Origin: Paragordius varius
Lineage: Eukaryota; Nematomorpha
Assembly (NCBI GenBank): GCA_964247055.1
Contig: OZ176055.1
Span: 3,782,001-3,846,000, forward strand
Direction of reading: 5' to 3'
Length of the DNA stretch: 64,000 nt
Shown here: positions 1-10,980 of the stretch, piece after piece
Layout of the letters: each line of letters starts with the position of its first letter
Numbering within the stretch: the stretch's first letter is position 1
Notes under the pieces: generated by a model
The model's input: only the letters and a program-made list of their open reading frames with translations
Database searches by the model: none
Told to the model about the DNA's origin: nothing
Made by a program: the position numbers and the translations under genes

Positions 1-376
1 GCTACTGAGCGCGTTTTTTCCACAGTAAATCAGGTTTGGACATCGGAAATATCAAATTTAAATGTTGAAATTTTAAAGGCCGTTTTATCTGTAAAATATA
101 ATTTGACAAATTCTTGTGAAGACTTCTACAATATTTAAAAAAATGATGACAATCTGCTAAAACGCATTCACTCAAACAAAATTATACCAAAGAATACAAT
201 ATTTTCTTATATTTATAAAGTTTTTATGTTAAAAAATAAACAAATTACATAAAATATTGTATAAGTCTTCATAATTTGTCAAATCATATTTGAACACAAA
301 ATGGCTTTTATTCAACATTTAAATTCCGTGTCCTTACTTAATTTACTGTGGAAAAACGCGTTCAATAGCAGTGGTT
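1..376. repeat. Foldback MITE with about 140-bp inverted arms
   Basis: The first ~150 bases and the bases from ~230 to ~370 are imperfect reverse complements. Both arms carry a core of the form CGCGTTTTTCCACAGTAAAT, then an arm holding ATTTAAATGTTGAA, and later a stretch including TTTGACAAATT and GAAGACTT. The left tip is at or beyond the window edge, so no target duplication can be read. No coding potential. It looks like a non-autonomous inverted-repeat DNA element of unknown superfamily. Confidence 0.7.
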
Positions 377-3141
377 CAGGTAAAGATAATGCAAATTCTA
401 CAATTAAAATATTATTGTATGGAACATAATTTGTTTAAAAATGATTATTTTAACCATTTCTATCCTACGTATTTTTTTCTGTTGTCCATAATATAAGTTT
501 TCATTCAATATATTAATTTAATAATGAGACTTCATCAAAAAGTGTCATTGTGCACCGTTTTGTCTTCCAAATAATCGTTTCTGTTTGTATAAAACATTTT
601 TATATTCTGGTTATTCATTGAGCCTTGTTTTGGATGCTTTCTAATATTGCGATTAGGTAATGGTATAAAATTATTTTCTAACCTTTTTTGACTTGGAATT
701 TTGACCTTTGTCCTGTGATAAAAAATAGGATTCCAGGAGATTACATTTTTAAAATATTTCATTGGCTGGCAAAAGAGCTAACCAACAGTTCTACAATATC
801 CAAGCATTTTAACATCTATATTTTCCACATCCAGGGGTAACAAATCAGTAGCTGTTTGAATAGCGTTGTGTATCTGCCAATAATGTTTTGATTAAGATAA
901 TTCGCTAAATTGTTAAAAATATTTTTTGTGCCGCTTCTTGCATCACCCAGCGCACTTTGTGATGATTTCGTCTTTATTATTTTTTTCTAGATTATTACAA
1001 TCACTTCACACTTTGTTCATGCACATGTAAATTTACTGAATAAGGTACAAACAACCTGTAAGGTACAGATTTTTTTATATTTATAATGTATTTGTGATAA
1101 AAATAAATAAATATTACAATAAATTTTTTGTATAAAAATTTTTGGTTGGACCCCCCAATGACCCTCCCCCTTCTCAGATTTGTCCTGCTTTTTCCTTCAA
1201 AAAATCTGGTCACCTTATTCATGACCATCAATAAATTTAAAATAAAACTAATAAACATTTATATTGAACTGCTGAATAACCTTGATGGTTTTTTAACATA
1301 AACGTGTTTATATTGTATATTTAGGCTTCGGGAGAAATTTAAAAAATATATTAGACTTTATCATTTACAATTTAAATTATACTTAAAGAGGCAGAACAAG
1401 TAATTTAATGTTAATTTTAGTATCTAAATAACAAACATAATATATTAAAGTATTTAAAATTACCCAGATAGGAATAAATTGTTTTGAGCAACTAACTAGT
1501 TCGCCAATATAATAAAAGTATAGAAAAATATAAATAATAACACATTTTCTTACAAAACCTACATAGTGTCAACTCTGTAATGAAAAAAATATATCTCCAT
1601 TTACACACAGTTAGTAAGAAGTAAAAGATATAATATTGGATAAAAAATCAAATTAATATTCATTTCAAAAACTATATTTAACTCACCAATATATATAATA
1701 ATATTAATATCATTGGGAAATAGATAAGTTAGTCACTGAATTTTGAATTCAATTATATGTGGCGAAATCATGAGGCAGGCATGGTGTTGAACTGTTGTGG
1801 AGTAGGACATGATTTATAAATGTTTAGATTTTCTTTAGCATAAAAATAAAAAAAGTAACATGATAACACTCATTATCATTGAAATTAATAGATTTATTGT
1901 GATTTATTACCAGTTAAACCGTAATAAATAGCTTGATCCTACCCATATCAATTTGTTTCCATAAATTGACTTAAAAAATAATTTTTAAAATAAGCATTTG
2001 ATTTTAATTTATAGGAATTTTCCATATGGGGAAATATATGGGATTTCTACCCCACTTTAAATCATATTATAATATTTTAAGTTATTTCTTTGCAAAAGTT
2101 ATTTAGGTTCTTCGAAAATCAAACTAATGCAAACAGCTGATTTTAACCGTATAAAATTATAAATTAAATAAAAAATTTAAATTTTATTATTTTATCATAA
2201 TATAATATATATTGCAATTTTTTTAAGGACACAAAAACCCTAAAAAGGGGTGGTTGGTTGTGGATTTTTTACATTTTTCCATTCAATTTTTTGGATATAT
2301 GCTTTTAAAATGCCTATGAAATTTTTTTTAAATTATCGCTATATCATAGATCTTTTGGTCACTCTGGGGTTTTTTTCACCAAAAGATTATGTAAACGTAT
2401 ATAATGACAGTAGTCGATAAATAAATTAGGTGAATACTGGGCATTGGATCAATCCATCATTCAGAATTTTTCGAATTTTAAAATTATTAAATGATTTTAA
2501 AATCGTTAATAGAATTTTTTAATTAAATATAATGCTATTTAAAACAATTCATATTAAACTAAAAAGGACAATATGTTAATTTTAAATAGTACAAAATCAA
2601 GTGAATTTTATGATTTACATTTTTTAGAAGATCATCCAATATCCATAAAAATACAAAAAACTACAGCTAAATAAAAAATTCCAAACCATAAAAATTTTTG
2701 TTAATTAAAGTAACGATGTTAAATTTATGATCAATTATAGATTTAGTTGCGATAAAATGGTGAGAATAAGTAGATTACTAAATTTCAAAATTAAATGCTA
2801 TAATAATCATAAAATTATTTAATTATAATTTAATCTATCAAACTTAAAAAAGCTTAATAACCATATTAGTGGCATAAGGATTAATATTTTCACATGTAAA
2901 GGTTCATGTGCTATGCTACAAAAAAGAAAACTTATCAAATTGTTAGAACTAAACTTTATTTTTTTTAAATAAAAATAATAATTTAATACTGAGTCCGTTT
3001 CTTATAACATATATTTATCGTGGCATTAAAATTCAACTTGCATTGGCATTTTTTGACAAAAAAGTACACAGCAATCTTGGTATAAATTTAATTAAATTAA
3101 GATCAATTAAGGTGTCTGGACTAGTTGTGTATACTTTAGAG
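377..3141. other. Gene-free AT-rich stretch
   Basis: No open frame here shows a recognisable protein or credible splice structure. The only compositional break is a C/G-rich pocket at about 1140-1210 (runs of C on the plus strand, followed by GACCAGATTTTTTGAAGG-like sequence on the minus strand), which looks like an old transposon end. I could not define its limits. The rest is AT-rich sequence with no feature I can support. Confidence 0.5.
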
Positions 3142-3382
3142 CAGGGTGTTCAACACAAATGGCTTAGCGGGCCGCATTTTTGGATCTAAAAATCAGATGG
3201 GCCGTATTTGATAAATATATGGCATTGTCTTATATACATTACCCTGTAAAAACAACTTATTTTATTAATCTATTGCCGGTTCAGTGCCAAAATAAATTAA
3301 TTTAACTAAATTATGTATTTTGCATTTAAAATTTCTCGCGGTTTGCAGAAATATTCAGTGGGACACGTGTTAGCTACCCCCG
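3142..3382. mobile_element. hAT-type MITE with near-perfect 8-bp target duplication
   Basis: The element starts CAGGGTGTTCAACACAAA. Its other end, read in reverse, begins CGGGGGTAGCTAACACGTG, so the tips form imperfect terminal inverted repeats. It is flanked by ctttagag (3134-3141) and ctttaaag (3383-3390), 7 of 8 bases alike, as expected for hAT insertion. At 241 bp it has no coding capacity. The CAGGG-tip plus 8-bp duplication signature recurs in this window. Confidence 0.8.
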
Positions 3383-3401
3383 CTTTAAAGCCATATATAT
3401 A

Positions 3402-5422
3402 CTAGCTGGCCCTATCACGCTTGGCTGTGACGCAGTCTCACCGATAATTATTCTCAATAATTTGCAATAAAAAGAATGTAGATAAAAAATTAATAAAAAA
3501 ACATATTTAACAAAAAGAATGTCTTTAACAATTCTTTTACAGGTTTTTGCATAGGCTTAAATATTGTTTACTCGAAACTGACCATATTAAAATTGTCCCT
3601 TAATTTAAGTTCATTGGATTTATTTTAAGATTTTTGTTTTACGAAATCATGGTTAAAAGTTTTATTTTGAAATTGTGTTCACACAGCTGGGATCAAGGGG
3701 TATAAAAAGTAATTCATTTGTGGTTCCTTTTTTAAGGAAAGAATTATATTATACAAATTCCCCAAAAATGTGTTTAATTGAACTCATATGGCTTCTAGTT
3801 TTTTAAAATCAACTCTAAAACCACGCCATTTTGTATGGCGTCTCAGTTTTACACCGGTATACTTTCTACCCATAGACCTATATGGAAAAAGCGCTGAGTT
3901 AAATTCTTTGCCTTTATAGGGCAAATATTTGATACCATCGGCTCATGGGTTATTCGAAAAAAAACCTCAACACTAAATAATCGTTATATGATGGCGTATT
4001 TTTAGGGGCATAAATTTTATCTAGTTACGGGTAATATTTGAAGCTTTTAATGAACTCTTATGGCTTCATAAATTTTCTGTAAATTAGCTCCAAACGCAAT
4101 TTTCTAGTGGCGCAGTTTTTCGGGTAGCCCCTTACCCAGGGGCTAATATAAAAAGCGTTGAGCAAAATTTTGCCTTTATATGGGGGAATATCTGGAATTA
4201 TTATGGATTCCATATGTTCCTAATAGACACATAGGTTTTATGAAATTTGACTTCAAAGGCATGCTGTATCGATATGGTGTTGCAGTTTTATGCGGGTAGC
4301 CCCCTAACCAGAGGCAACACAAAAAAACGCTCGATTAAAATTTTTGCCTTGATTCGGGTAAAACCTGGAATCCTGACTAGTTCCATGTGCTCTCGTGGGA
4401 TTTTCGAAAAATTGCCTCAAAACAAAAAGTCATTCTATGGTGGTACATTTTTCATGGGAAGGGCCTAATTAAGGGGTAATTTAATAAAACCGCTCTACTT
4501 AAATTTTTGCCTCTTTACGGGTAATATTTCAAGCCCTTATTGAAATCATATGGCCTGATTCTAAAATTTTCCTCCAAAGTCTTGCTGTATCGATATGGTG
4601 GCGCAGTTGTTGGCGGGTATCCCCCTATCCAGAGGCCAATATAAAAAAGAGGCTTGATAAAATTTTCCTTTAAAGGGGAATACCTAGAATCATCATTTAT
4701 ATAATGTTCTTAATTTGGAATGGCTTCAAAACTAAATAATAGTTCAATTATACATCAGGGCTTAAAGGGCCTAATTAACGGATAATTTTAAAAGACCGTA
4801 CGATCTTTTTGCCCTGTTAAGGGCAATAAGCAGTTATTGGACTCATATGGCCTGATAGGTTTTCTGAAATTTAGCCCCAAAGGCACGCTATTTCGATATG
4901 ACGTTTTTAGCGGATATCTCCTTACCCAGCAGCTATCATCAAAAAACGCTTGACTAAAGTTTTTGCCTTTTAACAGGAAATACCTGGAATCCTTATTGAA
5001 TTTTTACGGTCTCATACTTTGGGCCAAAAATAGATTCAAACAAATATTTTTGTCGTCTTTTCTTTAAAAAAAGTGGCATTTTAGGGAGGGGACGGGTAAA
5101 AAGGGGGTTTAAATTAAAAAAGCGAGCCGACGACTATGTTCGGCGCAATCGAAAATAGTAAAAAAAAATCATATTTGAAATCTAATAGTCCAACACGTTT
5201 TCGGGAAAATTGTCTTAAAGACACGATTTTTGTGGACTTTCAAAAAAACCGTTTTTACACGGGGTGGGCCCGAACTGGGGACCTAATTCAAAAAAGGGCC
5301 AAGCTATTGTCGGGGCATTCATAAATGATTATATTTTTTCGACATTTGGATTTGAATGGGTCTACCGGTTTTCCGGAAACAGATCACAAAGCCACCACTT
5401 TCCATTTTTATAAATATATAGA
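3402..5422 (-). mobile_element. Non-autonomous Helitron, minus orientation
   Basis: Read on the minus strand it begins TC at 5422 (TCTATATATTTATAAAAATG) after a host A, and ends CTAG at 3405-3402 before a host T. A hairpin (GTCACAGCCAAGCGTGAT) lies about 8 nt before CTAG. A|TC...hairpin...CTAG|T is the textbook Helitron arrangement. The interior holds about seven diverged direct repeats roughly 150-260 bp apart (3900-5000), each with a core like TTTTGCCTTTATAGGG followed by a GGAATC/ATATGG box. No Rep-helicase frame is present, so it is non-autonomous. Homologous copies lie at 38.1-39.8, 40.0-42.3 and 62.7-63.8 kb. Confidence 0.8.
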
Positions 5423-5440
5423 TCTATATATATATATATA

Positions 5441-5832
5441 CCATTTACAGTTCAAATTCACCCTTAAACAATTCAAATTCACCCTTAAACAATTCAAATT
5501 CACCCTTGAACAATTCAAATTCACCCTCGAACAATTCAAATTCACCCTCAAATAAATAACATGTTTTTTAAGATTAAAAATTACCTATATTTTAATATAT
5601 TTTTAAAAAATAAAATTTTGTTTTTAATTAAAATAATACTGAAAAAAATAATTATTTATGCCATAAAGATATATTTTATATTAATAATGAGTTATATTAG
5701 TTCGAAAAAACATAATTTATTTTTAGGGTGAATTTGAATTGTTCGAGGGTGAATTTGAATTGTTCAAGGGTGAATTTGAATTGTTCGAGGGTGAATTTGA
5801 ATTGTTCAAGGGTGAATTTGAACTGTAAATGG
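5441..5832. repeat. TA-flanked foldback MITE with tandem 21-bp units in its arms
   Basis: The ends are perfect inverted repeats starting CCATTTACAGTTCAAATTCA, inserted in a TA-dinucleotide tract. Each arm holds about five tandem copies of a ~21-bp unit containing CAATTCAAATTCACCCTT, in opposite orientation in the two arms. The arms flank an AT-rich centre (5555-5725). The TA target suggests Tc1/mariner-type mobilisation; that is inference. Diverged relatives lie at 22896-23122 and 28925-29380. Confidence 0.75.
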
Positions 5833-6289
5833 TATATATATATATATATATGATAACGCGATGTTTTTTATTGCATAACGTTTGGCACTGCAGATATCTG
5901 TGGAATATTGTTTCCATTTCTTTATTATATTTTCTTTTTCAGTTATTTCTATCCCATTGGAATCAAGTATTGGACCTTTAATATTTTTCTATTTGCAATA
6001 GTTTGTTTGACTCAGGTGAAAAGGTTTATACCTTTTTTATTTCTATCTCCAATCTCATGGGTTTATACCAATTTTTTGTTGGTTAGCAAACTCTTTATTT
6101 AATTTATTATAAACATCCTTTTGATTGATTTTTTTGGCTATTCGCCTTTTTCGGCAATATCGAGTTCAGCGAATGAAAGATAAGTCATCTTTTTCTTTGG
6201 TTACCTAATAAAATGTTTTTGCGAAATAGTGTAATTTTTTTACGTAATTCCAGCAGTCATTGGTATTCAATTTGTTTATAGGTTCTAGT

Positions 6290-7135
6290 GATGAAAAGCT
6301 GTAAGTTGGTTCCATTTTAATGAGTTTAATTTCGGAATAATAGTTATTATTGATGTATATTTTGTTATTAATTTTTAGTTCAATGTTGGCATACAGGAGG
6401 CTATGATCAGAGCCGCAATTAACACCTGGGAATGTTCTGACATTTGTGAACGAGTTTTACCTTTATGTTGACCAATAATAATATAATCAATTTGGTTTCT
6501 TGTCTTTTGATCTGGGCTAATTCAGGTATATAGCTTTGCCTTAGGTTTAGAAAAGTAGGAGTTTGACATAAATCAATTGTTGTTGAAACAAAATTTATTA
6601 AACCGGCGTTAAGCTCGCCCAGTCTTTTACCACTGGAGACCCTTGGTATTGAGGAGATCTAATTTTCGCATTGAAAACATCCAAAGTAATCAGAATAACT
6701 GTTTTTTGACTTCGGATGCTGATTGTAGATCGGTGTAAAATAATATAGTGGCTTCGTCTGATGCACTTGTAGGGGCGTAAGCATATATGATAGTGATATC
6801 GAATGATTTTTTAAGGATCCGGATTGATGTGAACGGTCGGAGTGCGGTTCATATAAATCCGCGTTATTGGAAATTTCTTCCGAATTAGGAAACCTACGCC
6901 ATTTTTCTTGGCTTTTACGACCTGAATGGTAAAGAACAAAGTCATTGTATTCATAAGTACCGTGATCTTTCCAATGGGTCTCGCTAAGTCCTAGTGTTGA
7001 AACATCTCTTATCATGGAATTTGTCAAAAGGTTGAGCTTTTTATCATTTAAACCAGGGACATTTAGTCTAGCTATATTGTTATAATTAGTTGCTACAATT
7101 GTATTGTTTTTTGGTTTAATGGAAAAATAATGCAA
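6290..7135 (-). mobile_element. LINE fragment: AP-type endonuclease domain
   Basis: Minus-strand translation gives LNDKKLNLLTNSMIRDV, LGLSETHWKDHGTYEYND and VLYHSGRKSQEKW, the start of an exonuclease-endonuclease-phosphatase domain as in RTE-like non-LTR retrotransposons (SETHW is the catalytic-Glu motif). Further on, in other frames, DQKTRNQIDYI appears, matching the C-terminal part of the same domain. Several frameshifts and stops separate the pieces, and no reverse transcriptase follows. It is a dead, 5'-proximal remnant. A reverse-transcriptase tail of a similar family lies at 36.3 kb. Confidence 0.75.
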
Positions 7136-8330
7136 TTAATCAGTGAGATGTAATAAGAAGTGTCGAGACAAGATTTATAATCATATACCGGAACCCAGTC
7201 CAGGTTCCGCCTCCAAAATTTTAAAATATAATATGTAGTCTAAAATATTATTTAAATTTGATTGTATTATAATATTTTTCTGGTTGTTTATAAAAATGAA
7301 ATGGCCATAAAAATTAAAAATTAATTGTATAAATAATATTTTTTGAATGCTGGTATCCGATTGAAAAAATGCAATACCATGTTCCTAAATGGTATCGGAT
7401 GTTAGGGTTTATGAAATATTAATTTGGTTAAAACTAAAAAAGTCTGTTGCGCTTCTGGCTGCAAAGGCAGCCGAGTGCCTGAATTCGGAAAAGATTTGCT
7501 TAGCCTTGATTAATAAAGAACGCGTTTATTCAGATTCCAAGTGCCTAACACTTTACCATTATTATACCCGAGAAAATATATAATAGGCTTTTGCGAAATG
7601 AAAGATTTTATTAACAAATAATCTCATATTATATATAACATTTGCATTAAATTTTTTATTTACGTACATCCAACTACAAATGAAATATTTTCTTTATTAT
7701 ATATTTACATTGTCCGAAATCGGTATTTAATCTTAACAATATAAAATGTCAAAAGTATCTGAATTTATTTTGTTTGTTTGTACTTTTTATTATTTACTAG
7801 TTTGAATTGGAAAAGAATCGATGTAGCGGCGATTTCTATCGGCTGAGTAATGGATGATAAATCTTGTGCGATTGAATTATAGTCAGGTTTATCACTTTTA
7901 TTCCGAAATAAAATGGATTGAATTTTTTCATATTGTTACCATGTTGTTTTTTGATATTCATTTTTTGAAATTCTAACTGTGAAGCAGTCGATAGACCGGT
8001 TTCTATCGACTGAGAAGTTGATGAATCGTACCTGATGAATGTCGATGTTGAATCTCGTGAACTTCAAGTTACAGAAGAGCGGTGCACTTGCCATCCTCTC
8101 TTTCAATATAAAACATTCTGCATCCCCCAAGTTTTGCCCATTCATTTGCACTATTAACCATTGTTTCACCCATTAAGGGTACTATTCTATTATTGTAGCC
8201 TTTTACAGGTTGTATGGGTCTAATGTTTTGGATACCAACTTGCTTCCATATCTCAAAGTTGATTATACTGATATCGGTTCTGTGTCATAGATATCTCGTT
8301 CTGTATTATCATTATTTTTACTGTTTGGCA
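7136..8330. other. Spacer 3' of the GPCR gene, no gene seen
   Basis: No supported gene. Two related segments (about 7810-7870 and 7980-8050) share the phrase TTTCTATCG(G/A)CTGAG, so part of the spacer is a diverged duplication. A 77-codon minus frame at 7936-8169 has no recognisable features. Confidence 0.4.
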
Positions 8331-9711
8331 TTACATTTCTATGGATCTGGAGGGTTGAACATACTCTTGGCAGCATGCTCTATAAATTTTAGTGAAGTGG
8401 TTGGGTTTATCGCATTTGGATTTGCCGTTCCAAACAGAACATATGTTTGGCATGGATACTTCCACAGAGGTTGTATGTGTCAGAATTTTTGTTACTGGCT
8501 GTCGTGAAGGCATGGCCTTATTATTATTGTTGAGTGGTAGTCGATTTAAATTATTACAATGGTTATAATTGGTATTAGTATTATTGTTATTAAGAGCGAC
8601 TCTAGCAGCCTTGTGTGTGTTGTCACACCTGGCATTTAATAATTTTTTTCAGCACTGTAGTGAGTTTATATCTGAGTTGATGCATAAAGACGAAACAGAT
8701 GATAAAATTGGAGCCGTATAATATCACGAGCATCATTATATAACTATAAATTTCGGTTACAGACAATTCCTTTCCAACAATTTCCCTAACATTGATGGTT
8801 GAAATGGTAATAATTACGAGCAGGTATATCAGGAATGATGCAACCCCATACCAAAGTATATCATATTCTTTTTGTTGTCGTGTCCTATGCAATGCCAACG
8901 GTGGAATTGTTGTTTTAAACAAACCATTTTCCGTTTTGACAGCATAAGGCTGAGATGCCATTGTAGTTTTAGTATTGGGGTTAGGTGAATCCGGTACCAT
9001 TAAAGACGGGGGTGCGCTTTTGGGATGTGTCAAATCTCGGATTTGGTCAACTTGGTGGATTCGTTTACGTGATCGTTTGATATATATCCACGTTCGAACA
9101 TAAAAATATATGGTGACAAACGCCATCACATACAACAAAACTAAATCAATAATGCTTTCAGCCAAGGTTTGATTGAAGGTTATGGCACATATGCGATTTT
9201 TGGATATTATGTTGCGAAATTTGAAATAACCTTTGGGTGCGGCAGCTAATAACCATAGAATTACCATATAACCTGAGCTCTTATGCGTCAATAATCGTAA
9301 TAACTGACGGTGTCGAGGTATTCTTTGTGAGGTTCCGATAGTTGGGCGACACATATATCGTTGCAAGTTCCATCCTAAAACGACCATATGAAACGAATGG
9401 CACAAAAAAGCCCAATCAATGAGATACAGTAGGGTTTTACACTGTAAACAGGTTATTTTGAGGCGATTTGCAAACGTGTTGAATCGTATAATTACGATAG
9501 TTAAGCCAAAAACATCACAAACCGCCAAACTAGTTAATATGATGTTGCAGACGATGGATTTTACCCTTTTAGATGAAACGATTAGGATGTAAATTAGGAC
9601 ACAGTTGCCAATAATTCCAATGACTGAAAAAATATTTGCCATCACAAATATATTGGATGAGAGCTCAATCTCTAGCGCAACATTTAACCTTGCGTTAGAC
9701 ATAAATACCAA
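8331..9711 (-). CDS. Divergent class A (rhodopsin-like) GPCR
   Basis: A single 361-codon exon (9711-8629) encodes seven hydrophobic segments. TM1 has the GN motif (IGIIGNCVLIYI). TM2 has LAVCD in place of LAxxD. ECL1/TM3 cysteines are in CLQCKTLL, and the ECL2 cysteine is in RICAITF. TM6 begins ILWYGVASF. The usual DRY after TM3 is QRY (WNLQRYM), and the TM7 NPxxY is not recognisable (GSNFIICFVF). The long third cytoplasmic loop is rich in Pro, Lys and Arg. The frame closes at 8623, but removing 19 nt (8628-8610, gtgtg...acaag) joins it in frame to 92 more codons ending at 8331, an Asn-rich then Cys-containing tail. Total would be ~453 residues. The ligand is unknown. The GPCR call is firm; the spliced tail is inference. 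Confidence 0.85.
8610..8628 (-). other. Candidate 19-nt intron in the GPCR tail
   Basis: GT at 8628-8627 and AG at 8611-8610 on the minus strand. Excision converts an immediate stop into an open 92-codon tail in the same frame. It is shorter than the other tiny introns here (21-24 nt) and lacks their T-rich 3' half. A stop at 8623 may instead be real. Confidence 0.4.
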
Positions 9712-10108
9712 TTTTTTGTGACTTAACTTCCACAGTTACACTTGAATGTTTATTTCTTTAAGAAACCAAAATATGCATAATATGCTTTAAATATTGTATA
9801 TTTTATTCTACTGACTCCCCATCCCACACACTGCTGCCATTGCCAATAGAATTAAAAAGCGTTATTTTTTTACTCAATATTTTAATCAAAATAAATTAAC
9901 GCAGGTAAGATGAGATGAAACCCAACAAAAGTATGTGAGATTAACTAAGAGAGGCAATTTAAGGATTAATAATGATTAATTTGCTATTGATAACATTGAT
10001 TACGTAGGTAATAAATAATTTATATAGTTTAATTCACATATATCATAACATTTTAAATATTTATCAGTTTTTAAAGTATTTACTTAATTTATGGATGTAT
10101 CAAAAACA

Positions 10109-10148
<40 letters not shown>

Positions 10149-10980
10149 CATAATCATTCTACCATAATGTATGAGACTTCATAATTATTTAAAAAACATC
10201 TTCATGATAAATTGCAAAGTTGCTAACATAAGTCATCTCTTACTACAATAAAATTTTATTTAGAATAACTTGTTTTAAATATGATACACCAAATATTCAA
10301 TAAAATTAAATAATTTATTATATTAATACATTTTTTTGACAAATTAAATTCTTAATCAACAACGTCCGTTAAAGTTTGACTAAAATTTTGAATCTCCTGA
10401 AATTTTTTTATATTAACGAGAAAATTTTGTATATGACCTTAGTCGCGTTTAGCTAATTAACTCAATCATGAAATCTTTTAATTTGTTTTAGCTTTAGTTT
10501 GCTTTTACCGTTATTACCTAGTCGAATCCCAGACCAAATTAGTCTCATAAAATTTAATCATTTTATAAGAAAAAAACCTTCTTAATTGTTGAAAATAAAT
10601 TATAACTTATTATTATTAAAAATTTTTGTTAAAGTATATAATATTTAAATCCTTTTACTATCATAACTCAAACGGTGGCCTGTATTACGAAAAATTAAAT
10701 TAATCTTCATCCGTTAAATTTTATTTGTAATTTAAAAAAATACCTCCGCCGATCTTATGAAAAAGATTATGATGCGTTTTCTTAATGTTATATAAAAAAA
10801 CATTTATAATTCTTAATAAGCAATAATGTATATTAAATACTAAGTATATAATTTATTACCAAAATGATATATATATTACTAATTAAAACATGATGGCATA
10901 TAAAATAAATTATCGAATCAATAAATAATGAAGTTGTAAGATCAGTATGTGTATTTGCCTAGCAAAAGCCCAGTAAATTT
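9712..10980. repeat. Intergenic AT-rich spacer with (AT)n at 10111-10144
   Basis: Spacer between the GPCR start and the UBXN4 stop codon. It holds a perfect AT dinucleotide tract of about 17 units and otherwise unremarkable AT-rich sequence. The GPCR promoter should lie just above 9711, but no clear core element is readable. Confidence 0.5.

Noticed and set aside
1001-1258. 85-codon minus frame over the C/G-rich pocket
   Set aside because: It runs across what seems to be an old transposon end, and the residue composition is not protein-like.
5325-5917. Open frames made of repeated QFKFTL(K/E) or NSNSPL units
   Set aside because: They are translations of the tandem 21-bp units in the MITE arms, not genes.
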